A stretch of 6,230 nucleotides of DNA from Methanobacterium sp. UBA8 (GCA_002509665.1 DADN01000147.1:5095-11324), one strand, 5' to 3'; shown: positions 1 to 5,776, counted from the stretch's first letter. The notes: generated from the sequence alone by a model not told the origin. Numbers and translations are program-made.

Positions 1-60
1 TAGTAGTTATATGAATTTATAGATAATAAATGTAATTTAGTAGTTATATGAATTTATAGA
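1..60. repeat. 23-bp perfect direct repeat, two copies 37 bp apart
   Basis: Positions 1-23 and 38-60 are identical over 23 bases, starting TAGTAGTTATATG and ending ATTTATAGA. They are separated by 14 unrelated AT-rich bases. The first copy begins exactly at the window edge, so the array may continue to the left. A 23-bp exact repeat is unlikely by chance even in AT-rich DNA. The 14-bp spacer is too short for a CRISPR array. No coding potential was seen here, and function is unknown. Confidence 0.85.
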
Positions 61-103
61 CCTATAAGTTATGTTATTCACTATAAATTAGTATCTAGCG
101 ACG

Positions 104-144
104 TGATCATACCCTAATTAATGATTTAAGTTAGGTTATGGTCA
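104..144. other. Imperfect inverted repeat (hairpin) downstream of the membrane-protein gene
   Basis: Arms 104-117 and 131-144 pair over 14 positions: 12 Watson-Crick pairs, one G-T pair (107/141) and one mismatch (112/136), around a 13-nt loop. The wobble forms on the plus strand. On the minus strand that position is an A-C mismatch. It lies about 75 bp beyond the stop of the leftward gene. No T-run follows on the minus strand, so it is not a classical terminator. It could be a 3'-end stabilising structure, a protein site or chance. Confidence 0.4.
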
Positions 145-162
145 GATAGTTAAGTTTGGTTT

Positions 163-209
163 TATACACTATTAAGGTTTTAGTTTGAAAGTGACTTAAG
201 TAGTGTATA
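163..209. other. Hairpin just past the stop of the membrane-protein gene
   Basis: TATACACTA at 163-171 is the reverse complement of 201-209. The pairing continues with 172-176 against 195-199 after a single bulged base at 200. The result is a 14-bp stem with an 18-nt loop. On the minus strand it starts 9 nt after the stop codon of the 219-1010 gene, so it would form in the 3' untranslated part of that transcript. No T-tract follows. A role in 3'-end formation or mRNA stability is inference only. Confidence 0.45.
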
Positions 210-218
210 GTTGGGGAT

Positions 219-1010
219 TTAGATTATTCCATTTGGAGGGTCTTGAATTTCTACGGTAGCATCTGGATTAAATGGATTTGTCCTTATGGCAAGCGAGAAA
301 AGATAAGGATAATTTTCCATTAGATGTTCCATATACTGCAGCCATTCATAAACCAGTAAACTGTATGCTCTTTCTGTATCTCCTGCAAGATGTTGATAAT
401 CTGCTTTAGGTAGATTTGTTAGGTCAGTTCTATTTTCAAGTTCTTCAGTTAAATGAAATACTGCCCATAAAAGGTCTGTAAATGAATCATGCTCCAGTAA
501 GTTGGGATTTGCTAAAAGACGCAGCATAAACTCTCTATTTTTGATAAGAAATACTTTTAATTCTTGAAGATAATGTATTGAATCAGGGTTGTCCTTTCCA
601 ATATACACATTGTAATTATAGTTTTTAATTCTTTTACTTGCATCTAAAAAATCTTTTTTAGTCCAGCTATCGGTCATAACGAGCCTTTTTTTGATTTTTT
701 CAGTTTTTGAATCAAAATCAGATATTCCACTTAATAGATTTGTCCCAACTTCACTGAAAAAGGACCCTATGACCATGTTCATTTTTTGAAGCAAGTTCCT
801 TTTTTCCCTTTCACCTATTATCCATTCTAAAACAAGAACAATAATAAGGGCCTCTATAGGAATAAATGCTAAATCTATATCTAGATAGAATAAGGTGTCG
901 TGTAAATCTCTAAAAAGTAAGAAATTACTAATATAAAGAATTGCAGCTAGTATAATTAAAATTATACCTAAACGGACTCTCCAGTTACTCAAATATTTTT
1001 GCACTACCAT
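219..1010 (-). CDS. Conserved hypothetical membrane protein with two N-terminal helices
   Basis: I do not recognise a named family for this 263-residue protein. It has a short basic N-terminus (KYLSNWRVR), then two hydrophobic helices at about residues 14-33 and 47-66, followed by RER.KR. By the positive-inside rule both ends probably face the cytoplasm. The rest (about 70-263) is soluble and mostly helical. It contains distinctive stretches that look conserved: NPNLLEHDSFTDLLWAVFHL in the middle and YPYLFSLAIRTNPF near the C-terminus. No enzyme motif was seen.

The ATG at 1010 is chosen, 13 nt after the cbiT stop, with a weak GGGAT upstream. The open frame extends to a TTG at 1043 that would overlap cbiT by 20 nt and has less support. 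The close spacing suggests co-transcription with ubiX and cbiT. A link to corrinoid metabolism would be inference from context. Confidence 0.85.
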   Translation of the reverse strand: MVVQKYLSNWRVRLGIILIILAAILYISNFLLFRDLHDTLFYLDIDLAFIPIEALIIVLVLEWIIGEREKRNLLQKMNMVIGSFFSEVGTNLLSGISDFDSKTEKIKKRLVMTDSWTKKDFLDASKRIKNYNYNVYIGKDNPDSIHYLQELKVFLIKNREFMLRLLANPNLLEHDSFTDLLWAVFHLTEELENRTDLTNLPKADYQHLAGDTERAYSLLVYEWLQYMEHLMENYPYLFSLAIRTNPFNPDATVEIQDPPNGII

Positions 1011-1023
1011 AGTTATCCCTAGA

Positions 1024-1584
1024 TCATTTTTTCCCGGTAACAATAGTTATGGGATTTTTTGCAAACATCATAGTTCCTCTTTCCAGGATACGTCCCTTTG
1101 AAATGGACACGTCAATCACATCGATATCCATATGAAGTTTTTGCATTGTTCGAACAGCTTCAACAGGGGTTTCAAGTAAAATTGAGGTAACTATTATTTT
1201 TCCATTTTTTCTGAGTTTTTGGTAACTTTCTTCTATTAAAAGAGGTAAATCTCCGCCACTTCCTCCAATCATCAAAATATCAAATGCTTCAATGTTTTTT
1301 AAGGCTTCAAGGGCATCACTATGGATAATCTGTACTTTTTTATCCAGATCGTGCTTTTTAAGGTTTTTTTCTGTTGTATTTAGCGCATCTAAATTTTTAT
1401 CAACTGCATAAACGAGGCTTGACTTTTTGGCAAATTCTAAAGTTAACCCTCCGGTTCCACAGCCAATATCAACTACAATGTCATTTGATGATACCTTTGA
1501 TTTGCACATGACAAGGCATCTTATTTCTTCTTTGGTTGGCCCGGGCACATTTTTATGAGTTATAAATTCATCGTCTGGGATCAT
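1024..1584 (-). CDS. cbiT: Cobalt-precorrin C15-methyltransferase/C12-decarboxylase (CbiT)
   Basis: This SAM-dependent class I methyltransferase of the anaerobic cobalamin pathway methylates C15 of the corrin ring and is coupled to decarboxylation of the C12 acetate side chain. It acts in the cytoplasm. Visible marks are the family N-terminus MIPDDEFIT..VPGPTK.EIRCL, SAM motif I VVDIGCGTGG at residues 37-46, the acidic ribose-binding position VYAVDKN (D62), the GGSGG turn at 106-110, and the C-terminal RG.MMFAKNP. The 186-residue length fits the M. thermautotrophicus enzyme (MT0146), which as I recall it also begins MIPDDEFI.

That is why the ATG at 1584 is preferred over the ATG at 1593. The sequence ATGAT ahead of it is only a weak ribosome site. 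The gene starts 27 nt after ubiX stops and is probably co-transcribed. Methanogens need corrinoid for methyl transfer by Mtr. Confidence 0.95.
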   Translation of the reverse strand: MIPDDEFITHKNVPGPTKEEIRCLVMCKSKVSSNDIVVDIGCGTGGLTLEFAKKSSLVYAVDKNLDALNTTEKNLKKHDLDKKVQIIHSDALEALKNIEAFDILMIGGSGGDLPLLIEESYQKLRKNGKIIVTSILLETPVEAVRTMQKLHMDIDVIDVSISKGRILERGTMMFAKNPITIVTGKK

Positions 1585-1611
1585 ATGAATCATTGATTAA
1601 ATTTTGTTTAT

Positions 1612-2172
1612 TTAGGGATTGTCGTTATGCCATCGTTTAAACAGGTGGTTATCGATTTCCAGGACGTCTAATATTTTTCCAACAACAAAATTACATAGAT
1701 CATCAATATTTTCTGGATTATGATAAAAACCAGGCATAGCTGGAAGAATTATGCCTCCTTCCCTGCTTATTTTAAGCATATTTTCAAGATGAACTGATCT
1801 AAGGGGAGTTTCACGAGGTACAATTACTAATTTTCTTCTTTCTTTAAGTACCACATCTGCAGATCTTGTTATGGCATTATTTGCATATCCATTTGCTATC
1901 GCAGAAATTGTCTTCATTGTACATGGAACTATTACCATAGAATTGAATCTAAACGATCCGCTGTTAATAGAAGCTGTAAGATCCTTTGGATCGTAAATCA
2001 CGCTTGTGAGCTCTTTTAACTCTTCTTCTTCCATATTAAGTTCATGTTTAAGAATTATTCTGGCAGGATCGGTTATTACAAGAGCAGTGTCCATATTTAG
2101 CTCTTTTAACACTTCAAGAAGTCTTACTCCATAAATAACGCCGCTTGCACCAGTAATAGCAACTACAATCAT
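1612..2172 (-). CDS. ubiX: Flavin prenyltransferase (UbiX family)
   Basis: UbiX attaches a dimethylallyl group to reduced FMN to make prenylated FMN, the cofactor of UbiD-type decarboxylases. In archaea a likely client is the UbiD-like anhydromevalonate-phosphate decarboxylase of the modified mevalonate pathway, which would tie this gene to membrane-lipid synthesis. That link is family knowledge; no ubiD is in this window. Motifs are the N-terminal flavin loop ITGASGVIYG (6-15), VPCTMKTISAIANG (82-95), R103, ADVVLKERRKLVIVPRETPL (105-124) and LPAMPGFY (143-150).

The length of 186 residues is normal. The open frame also has a GTG at 2181. The ATG at 2172 is preferred because that GTGAT is itself the likely Shine-Dalgarno, 4-5 nt upstream. 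It heads the ubiX-cbiT-membrane protein group. Confidence 0.95.
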   Translation of the reverse strand: MIVVAITGASGVIYGVRLLEVLKELNMDTALVITDPARIILKHELNMEEEELKELTSVIYDPKDLTASINSGSFRFNSMVIVPCTMKTISAIANGYANNAITRSADVVLKERRKLVIVPRETPLRSVHLENMLKISREGGIILPAMPGFYHNPENIDDLCNFVVGKILDVLEIDNHLFKRWHNDNP

Positions 2173-2197
2173 AATTATCACATGTTTATATTATTTG

Positions 2198-2216
2198 TAT
2201 ATAATTTATAATCAAA
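2198..2216 (-). promoter_or_regulatory. Possible archaeal promoter (TATA box) for ubiX
   Basis: Read on the minus strand, TTATAAATTATATA lies about 30-40 nt upstream of the ubiX ATG in a 124-nt gap after the HD gene. Transcription would then start some 10-15 nt before the ATG, leaving room for the GTGAT ribosome site. The region is extremely AT-rich, so TATA-like strings are common and this is only a candidate. Two 12-bp palindromes lie further upstream at 2223-2234 (AATTAGCTAATT) and 2258-2269 (TTATAATTATAA). Confidence 0.3.
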
Positions 2217-2296
2217 TTTTTTAATTAGCTAATTTTAAACAATTGAATATTTAAAAGTTATAATTATAATGAGTTATTTTATTTAATATAATTAAT

Positions 2297-3481
2297 TTAT
2301 AACCAGTCTTTAATATTTTTTTGCATTGTAAGCTCTATATAATCCTCAAATTGGAATTTTGAAGCTTTTTCAGCATATTCCTCTGGGACATAGATACAGA
2401 TATCTGCATAATTAAATCGCATATTTTTAAGAGCACTTACTAAATTTGATATTTCATTTAATTTTACACATTCATTTCCCACGGATACTTGAGTCCTCAT
2501 TTCATTAAAGAAGGGGTATTCTGGAATGTCAATTATGGTATATTCAGGAGGTGAGCCTAAATCTTCAGCAATTTCAAGTTCAATTCTCTTAATTTTCTTC
2601 TCATTAATCTTGAAAACATCCTTTGGCTCTTCTAAATCGCTGAGTTTTATGGTAAATACTCTTTTAAACAAATTTCTGTTATCTAACCTGTTGATTATAT
2701 CTTTAATTAAATCATCATGGGATCTTGCAATTGTGGTAATATCTGCATCATCATATTTATAAATAGTATTTGAATCAACTAAACCTGCTTCAAACATCCA
2801 TTTTATGCATCTTCTGAACATGGAATTTACTATTCTGGTAGTATGGTGTTGATAGACACTGGGATACATTAGGTATCTTGCAATGAGAGCTGATTCAGCA
2901 GCTTGGATACCTTTTGATTCAATAACTAGGCCATTTTCAAGTTTCATTGAAGATACAAGCCTTTCAACATCAATCATCCCGTAAGCAACCCCAGTATAAT
3001 AAGAATCTCTTACAAGATAATCCATTCTATCTGCATCAAGTTCGCTGCTTATTATATGTCCTAAATGTCCTTTTCCATGTATTATATCTATTACTTCATT
3101 AAGATTAAACATTTCAGACAGTATATCTGAAATTTCTGATTCTTTAATAACTTTAGATGTTTGGTATTCATGGGGCGTATCCAGAACACCTTCTGATACA
3201 TGTGAAAATGGGCCATGCCCTATATCATGTAAAAGTGCACACGAACGGATCATTTTTTTGGTATGTTCGTCCAGACCAACACTGTCTGCAATTTTGGACG
3301 CAACGTGCAGGGTCCCTATGGAATGCTCAAAACGAGAGTGGTTTGCACCAGGATAAACAAGGTAAGTAAACCCTAACTGTTTAATTCTCCTTAAACGCTG
3401 AATTTGGGGAGTATCTACCAGTCTAATCTCCAATTCATCAAGATAAAGATTTCCATGGACACTATCCCTTATATTTTTCAA
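2297..3481 (-). CDS. HD-domain dNTP phosphohydrolase, SAMHD1-like (COG1078 type)
   Basis: This is probably a metal-dependent hydrolase that cleaves deoxynucleoside triphosphates to nucleoside and triphosphate. The N-terminal half aligns by eye with human SAMHD1: IRDSVHG, DTPQ.QRLR.IKQLG (23-37), PGA.HSRFEHS (44-54), and LLHDIGHGPFSH (83-94). The HD metal set is present: H53, H85/D86 and D151 in LDADRMDYLVRD. The catalytic-site histidines H89, H94 and H104 are present too. Residues 148-159 match the SAMHD1 D311/Y315/D319 stretch, and NRNLFK after residue 265 matches YRNLFK.

The 394-residue length is normal for the prokaryotic family. The start is a TTG at 3481, the only possible start in this frame, since a stop lies eight codons upstream. 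AGGAG at 3491-3495 lies 9 nt from it. Substrate is inferred, not shown. A role in dNTP control or phage defence is possible. Confidence 0.88.
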   Translation of the reverse strand: MKNIRDSVHGNLYLDELEIRLVDTPQIQRLRRIKQLGFTYLVYPGANHSRFEHSIGTLHVASKIADSVGLDEHTKKMIRSCALLHDIGHGPFSHVSEGVLDTPHEYQTSKVIKESEISDILSEMFNLNEVIDIIHGKGHLGHIISSELDADRMDYLVRDSYYTGVAYGMIDVERLVSSMKLENGLVIESKGIQAAESALIARYLMYPSVYQHHTTRIVNSMFRRCIKWMFEAGLVDSNTIYKYDDADITTIARSHDDLIKDIINRLDNRNLFKRVFTIKLSDLEEPKDVFKINEKKIKRIELEIAEDLGSPPEYTIIDIPEYPFFNEMRTQVSVGNECVKLNEISNLVSALKNMRFNYADICIYVPEEYAEKASKFQFEDYIELTMQKNIKDWL

Positions 3482-3490
3482 ATTTAATTT

Positions 3491-3495
3491 CTCCT
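3491..3495 (-). promoter_or_regulatory. Shine-Dalgarno AGGAG for the HD gene
   Basis: On the minus strand AGGAG lies 9 nt upstream of the TTG at 3481. No ATG or GTG exists in frame between here and the upstream TAG at 3503-3505. The site therefore fixes TTG as the start. Confidence 0.75.
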
Positions 3496-3551
3496 GTACC
3501 TGCTAAATTAAGTCTTTTCTCCAATTGAGCTGATAAAATAAAGAGGTAGGC

Positions 3552-3995
3552 TTATCCGCCTGACATAATAATATTTTTCCCTTCTTCAGTAAATTCCTCT
3601 TTTTTAAACTCAAGATCGAATTTTATACGCTCTATTGATTCTTTTAGAGCATCTGCTGTTTCGCCCCTATGTGCTCCAGCTACAACTACAAGTAAAAGGG
3701 AGTCTCCAGTGTAAAATTCTCCAATATAATGTACTGCAGCTATTTCAACTACTCCATGTTTATTTTTGACTTCTTCTATGATTTCTTTAAGTTCCTTTTC
3801 AGTTTTTTGGATATCTGGAGTACTTAAATTCAACTTTTTAACTTTTGTTTCATTTTCTTTTCCCCGTACTATACCTTCAAAGGAAAATACTGCTCCGCAT
3901 TCATCAATTTTAGGATTCTTTTTTACCTGATTTATAAGGTCTGGAATTGTAACGATTTCTTCATCTTTTTTGATAATCCTCACATTTAGAGACAT
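3552..3995 (-). CDS. moaE: Molybdopterin (or tungstopterin) synthase large subunit MoaE
   Basis: MoaE is the catalytic subunit that, with thiocarboxylated MoaD, puts the two dithiolene sulfurs into precursor Z to give molybdopterin. In methanogens the product serves Mo or W formylmethanofuran dehydrogenase and formate dehydrogenase. Family marks are CGAVFSFEGIVRGKENE (33-49), VHYIGEF..GD (88-98), AGAHRGET (106-113) and the C-terminal K.....FKKE..TEEG. By eye K125 and K132 align with the essential E. coli MoaE lysines K119 and K126, and H109-R110 with the conserved HR pair.

The 147-residue length is usual. The E. coli Trp before the second lysine is Lys here. The ATG at 3995 has AGGTGAT just upstream. 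nadM ends 16 nt before, so the two are probably co-transcribed. MoaD is not in the window. Confidence 0.93.
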   Translation of the reverse strand: MSLNVRIIKKDEEIVTIPDLINQVKKNPKIDECGAVFSFEGIVRGKENETKVKKLNLSTPDIQKTEKELKEIIEEVKNKHGVVEIAAVHYIGEFYTGDSLLLVVVAGAHRGETADALKESIERIKFDLEFKKEEFTEEGKNIIMSGG

Positions 3996-3998
3996 GTG

Positions 3999-4005
3999 AT
4001 CACCT
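3999..4005 (-). promoter_or_regulatory. Strong Shine-Dalgarno AGGTGAT for moaE
   Basis: On the minus strand AGGTGAT lies 3 nt upstream of the moaE ATG (5 nt from the AGGTG core), inside the 16-nt gap after nadM. It matches the methanogen 16S rRNA 3' end well and supports the ATG at 3995. Confidence 0.8.
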
Positions 4006-4011
4006 AAATTC

Positions 4012-4560
<549 letters not shown>

Positions 4561-4594
4561 TTAATTAATCTGTTTTCATATGCTTTAATATTTT

Positions 4595-4603
4595 GTTTAT
4601 ATG
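4595..4603 (-). promoter_or_regulatory. Possible TATA box of the nadM-moaE transcript
   Basis: On the minus strand CATATAAAC lies about 50 nt upstream of the nadM TTG. Transcription starting some 25 nt downstream would give a leader of about 25 nt that carries the AGGTGATT ribosome site. A second TATA-like string (AATATTAAA) lies closer to the gene. No clear purine-rich BRE was seen. This is a candidate only. Confidence 0.3.
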
Positions 4604-4625
4604 CTGGAAAATTTATTAGTTTTAT

Positions 4626-4807
4626 TGATTTTTGAGGATTTCTGGACATGCAAAAATCTCTCAAAAATTCGAAGATTTTTGCAAGCTGTCAAAATCAAAG
4701 ATTTTGACGCGACAAATACTTTGACTTTGTATTTGTCAGCTATGATTTTTGAGGTTGAGAAAAACCGGTGGTTTTTCGAACATTTAAAAATTTTTATAAA
4801 AATTTTT
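4626..4807. repeat. Structured non-coding element with a chain of hairpins
   Basis: Five inverted repeats are packed into about 160 bp. Stem 1 pairs 4649-4659 with 4673-4683 (11 bp, perfect). Stem 2 pairs 4688-4696 with 4700-4708 (9 bp, AAA loop). Stem 3 pairs 4711-4719 with 4729-4737 (9 bp). Stem 4 pairs 4759-4766 with 4770-4777 (8 bp, GGT loop). The fifth unit is two copies of AAAAATTTTT at 4786-4795 and 4798-4807. AGCT at 4684-4687 and 4738-4741 can close stems 2 and 3 into a three-way junction. A 12-bp direct repeat TGATTTTTGAGG occurs at 4626-4637 and 4743-4754.

A 70-codon plus-strand frame (4601-4813) crosses it, but it has no ribosome site and reads through every stem, so I do not call it a gene. 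The orientation of any transcript is unknown. It may be a dispersed intergenic repeat or a structured RNA. Confidence 0.7.
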
Positions 4808-5046
4808 CCATGATTTTGTTAAAATTCGTCACTTGCAAATTATGTTAAAAAAAAGTATTTTGTATTACTAAAATAATTTAAAATAATGTTTGTATATTGT
4901 AAAACTTATAAAATCTACTCTAGCTTGAAATTAGTTAATCTATCAATTACATTTACAGCACGCAACAGAACTTATTAAAGTTAAATAACTGCTTAATTGG
5001 TTTAAATATATTAACATGATTTAAACAGTTGTATTTATTGTAAGAT
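4808..5046. other. AT-rich non-coding spacer
   Basis: No gene was seen between the structured element and the hairpin at 5047-5070. The base composition is very AT-rich. Features are an A8 run at 4847-4854, listed separately, and TTAAACAGTT at 5021-5030, which on the minus strand reads AACTGTTTAA. That 10-mer recurs on the plus strand at 5754-5763, upstream of the ABC gene. No tRNA-like or box C/D-like pattern was recognised. Confidence 0.5.
4847..4854 (-). terminator. T8 tract, possible archaeal terminator for minus-strand transcripts
   Basis: Eight consecutive A bases on the plus strand give a T8 run on the minus strand. Oligo-T tracts are sufficient for termination by archaeal RNA polymerase. 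It lies about 235 nt downstream of the DUF2795 stop and about 300 nt upstream of nadM. It could therefore stop read-through from the DUF2795 gene. The distance makes this a weak assignment. Confidence 0.3.
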
Positions 5047-5070
5047 GGACACCAGTTTAATCTGATGTCC
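5047..5070 (-). terminator. Stem-loop after the DUF2795 gene, possible 3'-end hairpin
   Basis: Arms 5047-5055 and 5062-5070 pair over 9 positions around a 6-nt loop. On the minus strand the single non-Watson-Crick position is a G-U wobble, while on the plus strand it is a C-A mismatch. The structure thus fits RNA made leftwards from the DUF2795 gene, starting 17 nt after its stop. The stem (GGACA-CAG type) is GC-richer than its surroundings. No T-run follows, so it may protect the 3' end rather than terminate. Confidence 0.45.
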
Positions 5071-5087
5071 CTACTTAACAATTTTAT

Positions 5088-5300
5088 TTACATTTTTCCC
5101 ATCGCTTTGCTTATGTCTACCGGGGAATTAAATTGTTTATCAGGCATATTTTCTAAAACTTTCAAAACATCCTGATTAGCATGATTTTCCCTTGCTCTTT
5201 GAATTAAATCTTGTTTTTGTGCAGGAAAATGAGTCCCCTTTATTGATTTTTCAACCTGTGCTGGGCTTACATTAAACCTTCTCTGTCGCTTTTGTGCCAA
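5088..5300 (-). CDS. DUF2795 family small basic protein
   Basis: This 70-residue soluble protein matches the DUF2795 pattern. It has NVSPAQVEKSIKG (10-22), FPAQKQDLIQRARENHANQDVLKVLENMPD (25-54) and QFNSPVDISKAMG (56-68). The family is small, helical, found in bacteria and some archaea, and has no established function that I know of. The N-terminus QKRQRR (3-8) is strongly basic, which would suit nucleic-acid binding, but that is inference. No membrane segment, signal peptide or metal site was seen.

The open frame begins at an ATG at 5318, but its codons 3-5 contain a near-perfect Shine-Dalgarno GGAGGTGA. The real start is therefore taken as the TTG at 5300, 4 nt further on. It stands alone: the nearest leftward gene is about 540 nt downstream, and the ABC gene diverges about 486 nt away. 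Confidence 0.88.
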   Translation of the reverse strand: MAQKRQRRFNVSPAQVEKSIKGTHFPAQKQDLIQRARENHANQDVLKVLENMPDKQFNSPVDISKAMGKM

Positions 5301-5304
5301 ATTT

Positions 5305-5312
5305 TCACCTCC
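5305..5312 (-). promoter_or_regulatory. Near-consensus Shine-Dalgarno GGAGGTGA for the DUF2795 gene
   Basis: On the minus strand GGAGGTGA lies 4 nt before the TTG at 5300 and inside the longer open frame that starts at 5318. It is one of the best ribosome sites in the window. It argues for high expression and for the TTG start. A TATA-like TTTAAA at about 5341-5346 would place the transcription start about 12-15 nt upstream of this site. Confidence 0.8.
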
Positions 5313-5739
5313 ACGCATTGCTACCTCGTGATGAGATAACTTTAAACCTGTATTAATTAACTTAATTAAGGAATATTAAATTGGTCTGTTTAAATGCGTT
5401 ATAGCTTAAATTAGCATGTATAAGTTGAGATTAGCTTAAAACATATTTTATCTATTTTCATTTTTGAAATTTGAAATTTAAGTACTTTACTACTTTTATA
5501 TTAAAAAGTATTACAAAGTGATTCAGTTTAAATGATGCTGTGTAAATTAGCATAACAATTTAAATCACTGTGTTTAATATTAACTAAAGAAGTGATTCTA
5601 CAGATAATATTCTTTTGAGTTAGACTCCGTGAAAGTTATTCAAAAGGCTTTAAAAAAGAGTGATATAATCTTAAAGTTAATAAGTAGCGTTGATCAATAT
5701 TTTCAAAGATTTAAATTTGCCCAATGAATGTGTTAAGTC
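5313..5739. other. Divergent intergenic region with several small inverted repeats
   Basis: No gene was found here. It separates the leftward DUF2795 gene from the rightward ABC ATPase. Stems seen are 5491-5497 with 5504-5510 (7 bp, 6-nt loop), 5517-5523 (AGTGATT) with 5563-5569 (AATCACT), and 5612-5620 with 5638-5646 (9 pairs, one wobble). Direct repeats are TAAATTAGCAT at 5407-5417 and 5543-5553, TAGCTTAAA at 5402-5410 and 5432-5440, and AAGTGATTC at 5516-5524 and 5590-5598. Some of this could be operators or a long structured leader of the ABC gene. In DNA this AT-rich the shorter repeats may be chance. Confidence 0.45.
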
Positions 5740-5776
5740 AAAATATTTGAGTGAACTGTTTAATTTGTTTAAACAA
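5740..5776 (+). promoter_or_regulatory. Possible promoter and palindromic operator of the ABC ATPase gene
   Basis: AAAATATTT at 5740-5748 is a plausible TATA box, about 40-47 nt before the ATG. It would start transcription near 5768-5772. A perfect 12-bp palindrome TTGTTTAAACAA at 5765-5776 covers that predicted start and touches the Shine-Dalgarno. A repressor bound there could block initiation. Both calls rest on pattern and position only. Confidence 0.3.

Noticed and set aside
1..60. CRISPR array
   Set aside because: Only two copies are visible, the spacer is 14 bp, the repeat is not palindromic in the usual way, and no cas genes are nearby.
1011..1043. TTG start at 1043 for the membrane protein
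   Set aside because: It would overlap cbiT by 20 nt and add eleven residues before the basic N-terminus. The ATG at 1010 fits the spacing of the group better.
2173..2181. GTG start at 2181 for ubiX
   Set aside because: That GTGAT is better explained as the ribosome site for the ATG at 2172, which gives the normal UbiX N-terminus.
2223..2269. Two 12-bp palindromes upstream of ubiX as operators
   Set aside because: AATTAGCTAATT and TTATAATTATAA are nearly pure AT in a very AT-rich spacer, where such palindromes are expected. They are mentioned with the promoter only.
2526..2762. Plus-strand open frame opposite the HD gene
   Set aside because: It is a shadow of the well-supported HD gene on the other strand, with low-complexity Ser/Leu/Ile content and no ribosome site.
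3157..3369. Plus-strand open frame opposite the HD catalytic core
   Set aside because: It overlaps the conserved HD motifs on the opposite strand, which explain the absence of stops.
4601..4813. A 70-codon plus-strand open frame starting MLENLLVLLIF
   Set aside because: It has no ribosome site and its composition is set by the hairpin arms it crosses. It matches no family I know and ends just after the structured element. It is more likely a by-product of the repeat.
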